A DNA stretch of 64,000 nucleotides from Mangrovimonas cancribranchiae (GTDB lineage Bacteria > Bacteroidota > Bacteroidia > Flavobacteriales > Flavobacteriaceae): contig NZ_CP136925.1 in the NCBI RefSeq assembly GCF_037126245.1, forward strand, positions 2,558,001 through 2,622,000, read 5' to 3'. The notes under the pieces are model-generated. The model had not been told where the DNA came from. It saw nothing but the letters and a program-made list of their open reading frames with translations, and ran no database searches. Numbering within the stretch: the first letter of the stretch is position 1; every line of letters starts with the position of its first letter. The position numbers were made by a program, and so were the translations under genes. Positions 44,241 through 53,737 of the stretch are shown here, one piece after another.

Positions 44241-47135
44241 ATGGAAAAAAACAAAATATTACTCACGCTATCTTTGTTGTTTGTAACTTTATTAGGTTAT
44301 GCACAAACAGGTAAAGTAGCTGGTACTATAATTGATGGTGAATTTGTTGACCCTATGCCTTTTGCCAACGTCATTATAAAAAACACCACTAAGGGAACGA
44401 CTTCAGATTTCGATGGGAAATATGAATTAGAACTTGAGGCTGGTACTTACACTTTAATTTTCTCTTTTGTTGGTTACGAAACCAAAGAAATAAGTGACGT
44501 AGTTATTAAGGCAAATGATGTTACCGTATTAGATGTTACGCTAACGACAAATTCATTAGATGAAGTTGTTATTACAACAAGCGTTAAAAGAAATACCGAA
44601 AATGCCGTTTTAAATATGCAGCGTAAATCTGCTGTGGTTATGGATGGGCTTTCGGCACAAAGCATAAAGAAAACAGGAGCAAGTAACATAGCAAGTGCTG
44701 TAAAAAGTGTTCCTGGAGTTTCTGTACAAGGTGGAAAATATGTGTATGTAAGAGGTCTTGGAGATCGTTACACAAAATCTATTTTAAATGGTGTTGATAT
44801 TCCTGGGTTAGACCCAGACAGAAACACCATTCCTATGGATATTTTCCCTACCAATATTATCGATAATGTTATTGTTCTTAAATCAGCAAATGCCGATCAG
44901 CCAGCCGATTTTACTGGTGGTATTGTAGATGTTATCACTAAAGATTTCCCTACAAAAGCTGAATATAGTATCTCTGCTGGTTTTGGTTATAACCCAAACA
45001 TGCACTTCAAAGATAATTTTTTAACTTATGAAGGTGGAGACACAGATTTTTGGGGTTATGATGATGGTACAAGAAACTTACCAATTAACAGATATCAACC
45101 AATTCCTACTACTAGTCCAGACGCAAATGGCAGACCACCTAGGTTACTTTTAACTTCGTTAACCAATAGGTTTCAAGAACAATTAAAAGCAGACAAAGCA
45201 ACAAGTGCTCCTAATTTTAACTTAGGACTAACCGCAGGAAATCAGTACGAGGTAGGTAAAAATGGTAACAAATTAGGCTATTTAGCTTCTGCTTCATATA
45301 AAAACAACACTACATTTTATGAAGATAGAATTGATGGTGCTGCCATAAAAGATGCAGACAAAAGTGTATACCAACCTCGCTATTCTTTATATAGTAAAGG
45401 TAGCGAAGGGATAAACGAAGTATTAGTTAATACGCTTGTGGGGTTAACGTTTAAAACCGATTTGTCTAAATATAGATTTACGGCACTTCATATTCAAAAT
45501 GGCGAATCGTCAGCAGGATTCTTCGATCAGGATTTATCTCAAGATAACACCGGTGGAGCTTACGAAGATGTTGTAAAAGACGCTTTACTTTATACCGAAC
45601 GTTCTATTACAAACTTTAACCTAAGTGGTAGCCATAAACTAGGCGCTAATTCTGGTTGGGATTTTGATTGGACCTTATCTCCATCTTTCTCTAAAGTAGA
45701 AGATAAAGATCATAGAATTACACCTCTTGTTGTAACACAAGAAAATCAATATATAATTGATCCTAGTACAACGACAAACCCTACCAGACTTTGGAGAAAC
45801 TTACTAGAAGAAAGTTGGGTGTTTAAAGCAGATTTTGATAAAAAGTATGAACTATTTAACAGACCTGCTAAATTTCAAGTTGGGGGTAATTATGTGTATA
45901 AGTTTAGAGACTTTAGTATTGATGAGTTTTTCATGACTGCAACAAACAACATTGTGCCTAATGGAAATACAAACTTACTGCTAATGGATGAAAACTTATG
46001 GACACCAGAAAGCGGTGAAGGCACACACCTAGTTACCACAGGTAATCAAACATTTAAACCATCTAATGCTTACGAAAGTGAACAAATGGTGTATTCTACA
46101 TACATCTCTAACGAGTTTAACGTAAGTGAAAGTTTAAAAGCCATTGTAGGACTTAGAACAGAATTATACCAATTATTTTATACTGGAGAAAATGCTCAAG
46201 GTGACGAAGTTTACAATAGACAAAGTACTATTGATAACTACGATTTGTTCCCTTCGGCCAACTTAATTTATGCCTTAAATGATAACTCTAACTTAAGAGG
46301 TTCTTATTCTAGAACAACTGCTAGACCATCGTTTAAAGAAGCGTCTAGAGCACAGATTTTCGACCCTATTACTAACAGAACATTTATTGGTAACGGTTTT
46401 GGTATTTATGATGCCAACGGCGATATTATATTTGATGCTGTTAAGCCTACATATATCAATAACTTTGATCTTAGATATGAATTGTTTAGAGACAAAGGAC
46501 AAATGATTGCCTTTAGTGGATTCTACAAAGGTTTTAAAGATCCTTTAGAAGTAACCTTCTTCCCAACATCCGCAGAGCAATTAACAATTGCCAACCTTGG
46601 TGATGCTACCGTAGTTGGTGCAGAAGTTGAATTAAGACAAAATTTTGGATTTTTAACCAACAACTTAGAAAAACTAAGATTAAACGTTAATGCCTCATAC
46701 ATCTATTCAGAATTAAGCATGTCTGATAGTGAATACGACAGAAGAGTTTTAGCGGCTAGAGATGGTGAAACCATTGATAGAAAAAGAGAGCTACAAGGCC
46801 AATCGCCGTACTTAATCAATGCTGGTTTCGATTACGATAATGACGATATGGGCTTACAAGCTGGTTTGTTTTACAACGTACAAGGCGAATCATTAGAAGT
46901 GGTTGGTACTGGTCAAATCCCAGATGTTTACACCAAGCCTTTCCATAGTTTAAACTTTACGTTTAGCAAAAAACTTGGTGAAAACAAAAAGTCTTCTATC
47001 GACTTAAAAATAAATAACATTCTTGGTGATGAAAGAGAAAGTTTATACGACTCTTACAAAGCTAGTCAAGAATTAATTTACACACAAAGAAAGGTTGGAA
47101 CCGAGTTTTCTATTGGTTATAGTTACTCTTTCTAA
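44241..47135 (+). CDS. TonB-dependent receptor with carboxypeptidase-like N-domain
   Basis: Outer-membrane importer energised by TonB-ExbBD. Signal peptide 1-22 (GYAQ), carboxypeptidase-regulatory-like domain 25-105, plug (about 125-240, SVPGVSVQGGKYVYVRGLGDRYTK split over residues 150-175), and a 22-strand-type barrel ending in FSIGYSYSF with terminal phenylalanine. 964 residues. No SusD partner gene is adjacent, so it is not a glycan system of the usual SusCD kind. The neighbouring beta-helix lipoprotein and phosphate permease make a phosphate- or phosphoester-related substrate possible. Confidence 0.9.
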   Translation: MEKNKILLTLSLLFVTLLGYAQTGKVAGTIIDGEFVDPMPFANVIIKNTTKGTTSDFDGKYELELEAGTYTLIFSFVGYETKEISDVVIKANDVTVLDVTLTTNSLDEVVITTSVKRNTENAVLNMQRKSAVVMDGLSAQSIKKTGASNIASAVKSVPGVSVQGGKYVYVRGLGDRYTKSILNGVDIPGLDPDRNTIPMDIFPTNIIDNVIVLKSANADQPADFTGGIVDVITKDFPTKAEYSISAGFGYNPNMHFKDNFLTYEGGDTDFWGYDDGTRNLPINRYQPIPTTSPDANGRPPRLLLTSLTNRFQEQLKADKATSAPNFNLGLTAGNQYEVGKNGNKLGYLASASYKNNTTFYEDRIDGAAIKDADKSVYQPRYSLYSKGSEGINEVLVNTLVGLTFKTDLSKYRFTALHIQNGESSAGFFDQDLSQDNTGGAYEDVVKDALLYTERSITNFNLSGSHKLGANSGWDFDWTLSPSFSKVEDKDHRITPLVVTQENQYIIDPSTTTNPTRLWRNLLEESWVFKADFDKKYELFNRPAKFQVGGNYVYKFRDFSIDEFFMTATNNIVPNGNTNLLLMDENLWTPESGEGTHLVTTGNQTFKPSNAYESEQMVYSTYISNEFNVSESLKAIVGLRTELYQLFYTGENAQGDEVYNRQSTIDNYDLFPSANLIYALNDNSNLRGSYSRTTARPSFKEASRAQIFDPITNRTFIGNGFGIYDANGDIIFDAVKPTYINNFDLRYELFRDKGQMIAFSGFYKGFKDPLEVTFFPTSAEQLTIANLGDATVVGAEVELRQNFGFLTNNLEKLRLNVNASYIYSELSMSDSEYDRRVLAARDGETIDRKRELQGQSPYLINAGFDYDNDDMGLQAGLFYNVQGESLEVVGTGQIPDVYTKPFHSLNFTFSKKLGENKKSSIDLKINNILGDERESLYDSYKASQELIYTQRKVGTEFSIGYSYSF

Positions 47136-47156
47136 GAATAGTTAGTTGTTAATACA

Positions 47157-47187
47157 AAAAAAGCTCTCAAGAAATTGAGAGCTTTTT
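47157..47187. terminator. bidirectional terminator
   Basis: AAGCTCTCAA (47161-47170) pairs with TTGAGAGCTT (47175-47184), with A and T runs outside. It serves the TonB receptor gene and the convergent small gene. Confidence 0.85.
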
Positions 47188-47213
47188 TATGTTATAAAAA
47201 ACTTGAACTTGCT

Positions 47214-47576
47214 TTAATCTCTTACAGCAATAGTTGAGCTGTTTTTCCATTCGTTAACTGTAGCCATTCTAGAATCTACAAAATCTACCTCTTTTAAGGT
47301 ATCTTCTGTCCAGAAAAACCATTTACCAACTTTCGTACCGTTTTCGTATTTTCCTACAGCTAGTTTATTTCCTTGTAAATCAAAACTAGACCAAGTGCCA
47401 TGTAATTCACCTGCTTTATTAAAAAAACCATGTTGCTTAACAACACCGTTATCGTAATAATAAGTCGCTTCTGTTAAATTACCTTTTTTTTCGTATTTTG
47501 GTTTAATAGTATCGCTACTTTGGGCAAAGGCTAACCCAAAACATAACATTAAAACTATTGATAATATATTTTTCAT
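47214..47576 (-). CDS. secreted MORN-like (YwqK-type) repeat protein
   Basis: 120 residues with a signal peptide (1-19, LAFAQ). The rest holds MORN-like beta-hairpin repeats (YYYDNGVVKQHGFFNKAGELHG, split across residues 39-60, and GKYENGTKVGKWFFW near 77-91). Similar proteins are labelled YwqK-type antitoxins, but no toxin gene is near and the signal peptide argues for an envelope role. Specific function unknown. Confidence 0.75.
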   Translation of the reverse strand: MKNILSIVLMLCFGLAFAQSSDTIKPKYEKKGNLTEATYYYDNGVVKQHGFFNKAGELHGTWSSFDLQGNKLAVGKYENGTKVGKWFFWTEDTLKEVDFVDSRMATVNEWKNSSTIAVRD

Positions 47577-47647
47577 GATAAATTAGGTTTTATTAATACT
47601 TACATAACAAATATACATCTTTATTTTACATTAAAAAAACATTTACG

Positions 47648-47665
47648 TAACATTAAATTAACATT
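47648..47665 (+). promoter_or_regulatory. Pho-box-like direct repeat 3
   Basis: TAACATT-aaat-TAACATT, a perfect 7-bp direct repeat with 11-bp period, about 200 bases before the phosphate permease gene. Confidence 0.45.
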
Positions 47666-47796
47666 AGAATTTTAATTCGCTGGTTTTTAGGTTTTTAAAA
47701 ATTAAATAAATTAAAAATTTAACATTGGGAGCTTAAGTTTTCCTTTATTTAATTAAAACAAATACAACTAATTGCTAAGGAAATATAAATAGAACA

Positions 47797-47819
47797 TAAC
47801 ATTAGCTTAACATAACATT
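47797..47819 (+). promoter_or_regulatory. Pho-box-like direct repeat 4
   Basis: TAACATT-agct-TAACATA with 11-bp period, followed by an overlapping third TAACATT (47813-47819). A longer direct repeat AACATAACATTA occurs at 47793 and 47809. It ends 29 bases before the candidate -7 box. Confidence 0.5.
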
Positions 47820-47848
47820 ATGCATAATGTAAGAAATTTGCTGATTGA

Positions 47849-47856
47849 TAATTTTG
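47849..47856 (+). promoter_or_regulatory. phosphate permease gene -7 box
   Basis: TAATTTTG matches TAnnTTTG, 10 bases before the ATG. No -33 TTTG at standard spacing, as expected if an activator is required. Confidence 0.4.
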
Positions 47857-47866
47857 ACTGATTTCA

Positions 47867-50158
47867 ATGGAAAACATTTACATTTATATGCTTATCGCCT
47901 TGGCCGTATTAGCCATCGCAGATTTAGTAGTTGGCGTTAGTAACGATGCGGTTAATTTTTTAAATTCTGCTATTGGCTCAAAAGCCGTATCATTTAAAAC
48001 TCTAATGATTGTTGCCAGTTTAGGTGTTGCTATGGGAGCTCTATCTTCAAGCGGTATGATGGAGGTTGCTAGAAAAGGTATTTTTAACCCAAGCGAATTT
48101 ATGTTTAACGAAATCATGATTATTTTCATGGCGGTTATGTTAACCGATATTCTCCTCTTAGACTTTTTTAATACGTTAGGTTTACCAACATCAACAACTG
48201 TTTCTATTGTTTTCGAGTTGTTAGGAGCTTCAGTTTGTATGGCACTTATTAAAATATCTGCTGACGATTCGCAAACCTTATTAAACATTACAAACTACAT
48301 TAACAACGAAAAAGCTATAGAAATTATACTCGGCATACTCCTCTCGGTGGTTGTGGCATTTTCTGTTGGGGCGTTTGTTCAGTTTATTTCAAGATTACTC
48401 TTATCGTTTAAATTTAACGAAAAACCATATTGGTATGGCGCACTATTTAGTGGATTTGCCATTACATCAATTATGTATTTCATCTTAATAAAAGGGCTTA
48501 AAAGTGCTGCTTTTATGAGTCCTGAATTTATGACTTTAATACAGACTAATACAGTCTTATTTGTGGCTATTAACTTTATTGTTTGGACCGTTTTGTCTGT
48601 TTTAATCATTAAGCTATTAAAAACCAATATTTACACTATAATAATTATTGTTGGAACTTTTGCTTTGGCTATGGCTTTTGCTGGTAACGACTTGGTAAAC
48701 TTTATTGGCGTACCAATAGCTGCATACAATTCATTTGAAGCCTGGTCTGCAAGTGGCCTTTCACCTACCGAATTTAACATGAGCATACTAGCGCAAAAAG
48801 TTCCTACACAACCGTATTTACTACTAGTTGCTGGATTGGTTATGGTATTAACCTTATGGTTTTCAAGCAAGGCTAAAGCTGTTGTAAAAACATCGGTAGA
48901 TTTATCTAGACAAGACGATGTAAAGGAACGTTTTGAACCTAATTTCTTATCAAGAAATGTTGTTAGATTATCAATGGGACTATCTAATATGTTTAACGAC
49001 TTATTGCCCAAATCAAGTAAAACATTTATTGAAAATCAGTTCTCCAAACCTACTTTAGCTTTATCTAAAACCAAAACTGCTAGCAATGAAGACAAACCTG
49101 CTTTCGATTTAGTTCGTGCGGCGGTAAACTTAATGGTGGCTAGTGTGTTAATTTCTATTGCAACTTCCATGAAGTTACCACTATCTACAACCTATGTAAC
49201 ATTTATGGTGGCTATGGGTACATCTTTAGCCGATAGAGCTTGGGGAAGTGAAAGTGCTGTGTATCGTGTTGCTGGTGTATTTAATGTTATTGGTGGTTGG
49301 TTTTTTACTGCCTTAAGCGCTTTTGTTGCTGCTGCTATTACAGCTTACTTATTAAACTGGAATGTAAAAGTGATGGTACCTGTACTATTATTTTTTGCTA
49401 TTCTACTTTTAGTTAGAAATTATATTTCACATAGAAATAAATCTAAAGAAAGTAAAGCCGAAGACCGTTTAGAACGTGCCGAAAGTAGTTCTGTACAAGG
49501 GGTTATTCATGAAAGCGCCGATAATATATCTAATGTTATAAAACGCGGTAATAAAATTTACACCAATGCTATTGAAGGCTTAGCTAGACAAGATTTAAAT
49601 ACCCTAAAGAAAAACAAGAAACAAGTTAATAAGCTAACAAATGAAATTGAAGATTTAAGAGATAATATCTTCTATTTTATTAAAAACTTAGACGAAAAGA
49701 GTATTAATGCGAGTAACTTTTATATTAACATTCTTGACTATTTAACAGATATGGCACAATCTCTTGAGTACATTTCAAGAGCCAGTCATAAGCATGTAAA
49801 CAATAATCACAAAAAGCTTAAATTTAGTCAAATTAAAGAGTTAAAAGATCTTGATGAGACGATGGCTAAATTATTTGCCGAAACTCGAGATGCATTTTCA
49901 TCGTATTCGTTTGAAAAGATAGAAGAAGTACTAAAACAAAAACCAGAAGTATATAAACACATTACTTCAAAAATACAACTACAAGTAGAGCGTACAAGAT
50001 CTGAAGAGTCTAGCCCTAAAAACACCACATTATACTTTAGTGTATTGTTAGAAACCAAAGACCTTTTAGATGCTACTTTCGATTTACTAGAAGAATACAA
50101 TCAAGCTCATGATGCTTCTGTAACACCTGCTAAAGTTACTAGCGAAGGAGAAGAATAA
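47867..50158 (+). CDS. PiT-family inorganic phosphate permease fused to a PhoU-like domain
   Basis: Inner-membrane phosphate transporter of 763 residues. The PiT signatures appear twice, as GVSNDAVNFLNSAIG near residue 23 and FAGNDLVNFIGVPIAA near 270; LGLPTSTTVSIV and KLPLSTTYVTFMV carry the paired Ser/Thr motifs. After the last span (about 505-525) comes a cytoplasmic helical bundle (about 545-750) resembling PhoU/DUF47 proteins, which normally regulate transport or signalling. Upstream Pho-box-like repeats fit phosphate control. Confidence 0.9.
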   Translation: MENIYIYMLIALAVLAIADLVVGVSNDAVNFLNSAIGSKAVSFKTLMIVASLGVAMGALSSSGMMEVARKGIFNPSEFMFNEIMIIFMAVMLTDILLLDFFNTLGLPTSTTVSIVFELLGASVCMALIKISADDSQTLLNITNYINNEKAIEIILGILLSVVVAFSVGAFVQFISRLLLSFKFNEKPYWYGALFSGFAITSIMYFILIKGLKSAAFMSPEFMTLIQTNTVLFVAINFIVWTVLSVLIIKLLKTNIYTIIIIVGTFALAMAFAGNDLVNFIGVPIAAYNSFEAWSASGLSPTEFNMSILAQKVPTQPYLLLVAGLVMVLTLWFSSKAKAVVKTSVDLSRQDDVKERFEPNFLSRNVVRLSMGLSNMFNDLLPKSSKTFIENQFSKPTLALSKTKTASNEDKPAFDLVRAAVNLMVASVLISIATSMKLPLSTTYVTFMVAMGTSLADRAWGSESAVYRVAGVFNVIGGWFFTALSAFVAAAITAYLLNWNVKVMVPVLLFFAILLLVRNYISHRNKSKESKAEDRLERAESSSVQGVIHESADNISNVIKRGNKIYTNAIEGLARQDLNTLKKNKKQVNKLTNEIEDLRDNIFYFIKNLDEKSINASNFYINILDYLTDMAQSLEYISRASHKHVNNNHKKLKFSQIKELKDLDETMAKLFAETRDAFSSYSFEKIEEVLKQKPEVYKHITSKIQLQVERTRSEESSPKNTTLYFSVLLETKDLLDATFDLLEEYNQAHDASVTPAKVTSEGEE

Positions 50159-50181
50159 AATATCTTATTTAAATAAATAAT

Positions 50182-50212
50182 AAAAAGCCATCAAAAACTT
50201 GATGGCTTTTTA
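50182..50212 (+). terminator. intrinsic terminator after the phosphate permease
   Basis: AAAAAGCCATCAA (50182-50194), AAAC loop, TTGATGGCTTTTT (50199-50211). Confidence 0.9.
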
Positions 50213-50308
50213 CGATTAATAGCATACTTTTTGTATAAAATATATACCCCTTAAATAATTAATAGCACAGCTAATATCTAATAAAAAAATCGTCTTTGAA
50301 AAAGAATT

Positions 50309-50339
50309 GTATAATTGGTAGTAAATAATGTATAGTTGG
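50309..50339 (+). promoter_or_regulatory. probable LytTR operator (direct repeats)
   Basis: GTATAATTGG (50309-50318) and GTATAGTTGG (50330-50339) are 10-bp near-identical direct repeats with a 21-bp period, the spacing used by LytTR regulators. They lie upstream of a LytTR gene. The rest of the 296-base gap shows nothing else I can name. Confidence 0.5.
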
Positions 50340-50443
50340 CAAATAGGAGATAGAAAACAACCGCAATACACGCCTTTTAACACCTATTATACAAAAAACA
50401 GAACCAACAATACAAATTACAGTTAACTAAAACGATATATGCT

Positions 50444-50451
50444 TATATTTG
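50444..50451 (+). promoter_or_regulatory. possible -7 box of the LytTR regulator gene
   Basis: TATATTTG ends three bases before the ATG at 50455, so a transcript would begin at the start codon. No -33 TTTG is seen, so it may be chance. Confidence 0.35.
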
Positions 50452-50454
50452 AAT

Positions 50455-51189
50455 ATGATAAAAGCTGTAATTGTAGACGACGAACCAAAAGCTATACAAA
50501 GTTTAACTTGGGAGTTAAGCGGTTTTAAAGAGGAGTTAACCATTATAAACTCCTTTACCCAACCCGAGCATGCTATTACCTACCTACAACAAAATAATAT
50601 TGACTGCTTGTTCTTAGACATAAATATGCCAACTATGGATGGGTTTCAGTTTTTAGATAAACTGGGGAAACAAAACTTTTCGGTTGTTATTACAACAGCC
50701 TATAATGAATTTGCCCTTAAGGCAATAAAAAACGAAGCTATTGATTATCTACTTAAGCCCATAGACTCTGATGATTTAAAAGAAACCATAAAAAAAATAA
50801 AAAAGCATTATACAAATAGTGTTGCCATATCTAAAGTTGAAGAAACCCTTATTAACTTTAATAACAATACTCAAAAAAATAAGGTTACTATAAATGCCGA
50901 TGGGAAATTAGTTTTTTTAAATACCAACGACATTCTTTATGTAGAATCCGATGGTAATTATTCAACCATATTTTTAGAAAACAATCAAAAAATGGTGGTT
51001 ACCAAAAAACTAAAAGAGATGGATGCTATTTTACCCGAAGATAGCTTTTTTAGAATTCATAACTCTTATATTATAAACCTAAATAAAATAAAAGAATTTG
51101 TAAAGACCGATGGTTATGTTGTTATGACATCTAACCAACAAATCCCTGTTGCTAGGCAACGAAAATCTAAATTTCTAGACAAAATATAG
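50455..51189 (+). CDS. LytTR-family response regulator
   Basis: DNA-binding response regulator of 244 residues. The receiver domain has D9-D10 and phospho-acceptor D55 (CLFLDINMPTMDGF) and the conserved lysine in YLLKPI near 103. The LytTR DNA-binding domain occupies about 145-242 (ILYVESDGNYSTIFL, FFRIHNSYIINLNKI). The ATG at 50455 is preferred to an in-frame TTG at 50449. The sensor kinase gene follows after four bases. Direct repeats 115 bases upstream may be its own binding site. Confidence 0.93.
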   Translation: MIKAVIVDDEPKAIQSLTWELSGFKEELTIINSFTQPEHAITYLQQNNIDCLFLDINMPTMDGFQFLDKLGKQNFSVVITTAYNEFALKAIKNEAIDYLLKPIDSDDLKETIKKIKKHYTNSVAISKVEETLINFNNNTQKNKVTINADGKLVFLNTNDILYVESDGNYSTIFLENNQKMVVTKKLKEMDAILPEDSFFRIHNSYIINLNKIKEFVKTDGYVVMTSNQQIPVARQRKSKFLDKI

Positions 51190-51193
51190 CTTC

Positions 51194-53167
51194 ATGTTAT
51201 GTAAAAAGACCATCATATTACCTTTTAAGCTTTTAATGTTAATAGCGCTAAACTTTTTAGTTTATACTACCAAAGCACAAACTATTAAACCAGATTCAGC
51301 TTTTGTAGAAACTGTTAATTCAATTCTTAAAAACAAGCCTACTCATTATCGGTACTTAGACTCAGTTTTTAAAAAACATAAAAACGATTCTATAAAAATG
51401 TCTTTTTTACTTGAAAAGGTAACAAAAGCTAATTACCTAGAAGGTGAAGGCTTTGCACATAACATGCTAGGCATTATTTATAGAAACACCTCACAGTACA
51501 ACAAGTCTATTACACATCACGAACAAGCTAAAGTAGCCGCAAAAAAAGCCAAAAATATCGAGCTTGAAATTGTAAGCTTAAACATGCTTGGTGTAAATTA
51601 TAGAAGACAAGACATTATTAGATTAGCCCTGGACAATCATAAAGAAGCCTTAGATTTAGCCGAAACTGTAAAAATACCTTCAGAAGACTTAAAACGTAGT
51701 ATAGCTGTTTCACAAAACAGCATGGGAAATATTTTTTTAGCCTTAAAACAATACGACTCTGCCTTAGAGCATTTTAAAAAATCGCTCACTATAGAAAAAG
51801 CATTAAATAACAAATTAGGTTTAGCTATAAATTACCACAATATTGGTTATGCACAAGAAGCCAAAAATCAAATAGACAGCGCCTTAACAAACTATAAAAT
51901 CTCATTAAAGTATAATAACGACATAAACTCTGTTATTGGGCGCATTATTTGTAATAATAGTATTGCTAAAATTGAAATAAAAAAAGGGCATTATGATAAA
52001 GCATTACCTTTAATCAATTCTGCTATTAAAAACGCTACTCAAGAAAAAGATCAATTTTACATTGCTACCTCCTATCTTAATTTAGGTTTGGTTCAACTTA
52101 AACTTAATCAACTAGAACAAGCCAATACCAGCCTAACAATTGCTTTAGATATTGCCGAAGAATACAACTTAAAATCTTCGGTTGTAACCGCCTACGATTA
52201 CCTCTCGCAACTCTACGAAAAAACTCACGACTACAAACAAGCTTTAAAGTATAATAAGCTACACCAAGAACTAGACGAAACCATAACCAACGACCGAAAC
52301 CTACAATACGCCAATGGATTAATTATTAAGTATGAAACCGAAAAGAAAAACAATCAAATTCAAGCATTAGCCAGCGAAAATGAAATTGTAAAACTAAAAC
52401 TAAAACAGAATAAAAACTTTTTATTGTTTAGTATAATTGGAGGTTGCCTAGCTTTAGTCATTATGGTTATTCTATATAGACAACATAAATTAAAAAACGA
52501 GAAAAAAATTATAACGCTAGAGCAAGAAATGCTAAGAAATCAAATGAACCCACATTTCATTTTTAATTCTTTAAACTCTATCAAGCTGTATATTATTAAC
52601 AATGAAAAAGAAAATGCCGTTTACTACTTAAATAAATTCTCCAAACTGATTAGAAAAATTTTAATCGCCTCAACCGAAAAAGAAATTAGTCTACATGACG
52701 AACTTGAAACTATGGCACTTTACATGAACATTGAAAACATAAGGTTTTCCAATGAAATTGATTTCTCCATTTCTATTAATGATAATGTAAATACTAGTCT
52801 AGTAAAAGTACCGTCGCTTATTCTTCAGCCTTTTTTAGAAAACGCTTTATGGCATGGGTTATCATCAAAAACTGGCGACAAGAAAATTACCTTAGAGGTA
52901 TCTAAAGATTCTCCAGATTTTGTTACTATACGTATTACCGACAATGGTATTGGCAGGGAAGCTTCAAAAAAAATACGAGAGCAAAAAAAGCTAAAAAGGA
53001 AATCGGTTGGTTTAGATATTACTAAAGCACGTTTGGCAAACTTCTCCAAACATTACGCCAACGATTATAGTATAGAAATTGTAGATCTTTATTATGACAA
53101 TAAAGCCTCTGGCACAAAGGTTATTGTAAATATTCCTGTAAGAGCAATAGCTTTAAAAACAGCTTAA
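51194..53167 (+). CDS. TPR-containing LytS-type sensor histidine kinase
   Basis: Signal peptide (1-28), tetratricopeptide repeats in the periplasm (about 65-370), one membrane span (about 408-428, FLLFSIIGGCLALVIMVIL), a short coiled coil, and the cytoplasmic His_kinase domain with QMNPHFIFNSLNSI (phospho-accepting His near 453). An HATPase domain follows, with NALWHGL and DNGIGR N- and G-boxes (about 550 and 580). 657 residues. It probably phosphorylates the LytTR regulator encoded just upstream; the stimulus, perhaps bound by the TPRs, is unknown. Confidence 0.92.
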   Translation: MLCKKTIILPFKLLMLIALNFLVYTTKAQTIKPDSAFVETVNSILKNKPTHYRYLDSVFKKHKNDSIKMSFLLEKVTKANYLEGEGFAHNMLGIIYRNTSQYNKSITHHEQAKVAAKKAKNIELEIVSLNMLGVNYRRQDIIRLALDNHKEALDLAETVKIPSEDLKRSIAVSQNSMGNIFLALKQYDSALEHFKKSLTIEKALNNKLGLAINYHNIGYAQEAKNQIDSALTNYKISLKYNNDINSVIGRIICNNSIAKIEIKKGHYDKALPLINSAIKNATQEKDQFYIATSYLNLGLVQLKLNQLEQANTSLTIALDIAEEYNLKSSVVTAYDYLSQLYEKTHDYKQALKYNKLHQELDETITNDRNLQYANGLIIKYETEKKNNQIQALASENEIVKLKLKQNKNFLLFSIIGGCLALVIMVILYRQHKLKNEKKIITLEQEMLRNQMNPHFIFNSLNSIKLYIINNEKENAVYYLNKFSKLIRKILIASTEKEISLHDELETMALYMNIENIRFSNEIDFSISINDNVNTSLVKVPSLILQPFLENALWHGLSSKTGDKKITLEVSKDSPDFVTIRITDNGIGREASKKIREQKKLKRKSVGLDITKARLANFSKHYANDYSIEIVDLYYDNKASGTKVIVNIPVRAIALKTA

Positions 53168-53733
53168 GACCTAAGCTTTTTGGCTGTTTTTTCTAGTTCC
53201 ATATACCAATCTTCGCCAAATTTTCTAATTAAAGCGTCTTTTACAAACTTATAAATGGGCACCTGTAGCTCAGCACCTAATGTACAAGCATCGTCGCAAA
53301 TGGGCCAACGATGGTAGTTAACCGCAGAAAACTCGCTATAATCCTTAACGCGAACAGGGTATAAATGGCAAGACACAGGCTTTTTCCAATCTATAACACC
53401 TTTATTATGGGCTTCTTCAATAGCACAAAGTGCCATACCATTTTCGGCAAAGGTTACATAAGCGCATTCAGCGTTGTTTACTAGAGGCGTTTCTAACTCG
53501 CCATCTTCTGTTGTAATAAAAGCACCTTGTTTTTCAATCGCCTCAACACCTTCTTTTCTTAAAAAAGGTTTTACTTTTTCATAAATATCGTCAAGAATAT
53601 CGGCTTCTTCTTCATCAAGTGGTGCTCCGGCATCGCCATCTACACAACAAGCGCCTTTACAGGCAGAAAGATTACACACAAAATCCTTCTCGATAATATC
53701 TTCTGAAATAATTGTTTTTCCTAATTGAAACAT
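53164..53733 (-). CDS. DUF3109 family cysteine-rich protein
   Basis: A 189-residue soluble protein with conserved cysteines: CNLSACKGACCVDG near residues 21-34, then C89 and CAIEEAHNKG near 102, CHLYPVR near 122, and WPICDDAC near 143-150. The spacing suggests a metal or Fe-S centre, as in the related YkgJ-type zinc/iron chelators. No function is established. A minus-strand TACCTTTG at 53745-53738 ends four bases before the ATG, suggesting a leaderless message. Confidence 0.85.
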   Translation of the reverse strand: MFQLGKTIISEDIIEKDFVCNLSACKGACCVDGDAGAPLDEEEADILDDIYEKVKPFLRKEGVEAIEKQGAFITTEDGELETPLVNNAECAYVTFAENGMALCAIEEAHNKGVIDWKKPVSCHLYPVRVKDYSEFSAVNYHRWPICDDACTLGAELQVPIYKFVKDALIRKFGEDWYMELEKTAKKLRS

Positions 53734-53737
53734 GCTA

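Noticed and set aside
47884-48288. Long antisense frame within the phosphate permease gene
   Set aside because: It mirrors the codon pattern of the plus-strand gene, which has clear domains; no independent evidence for a second protein.
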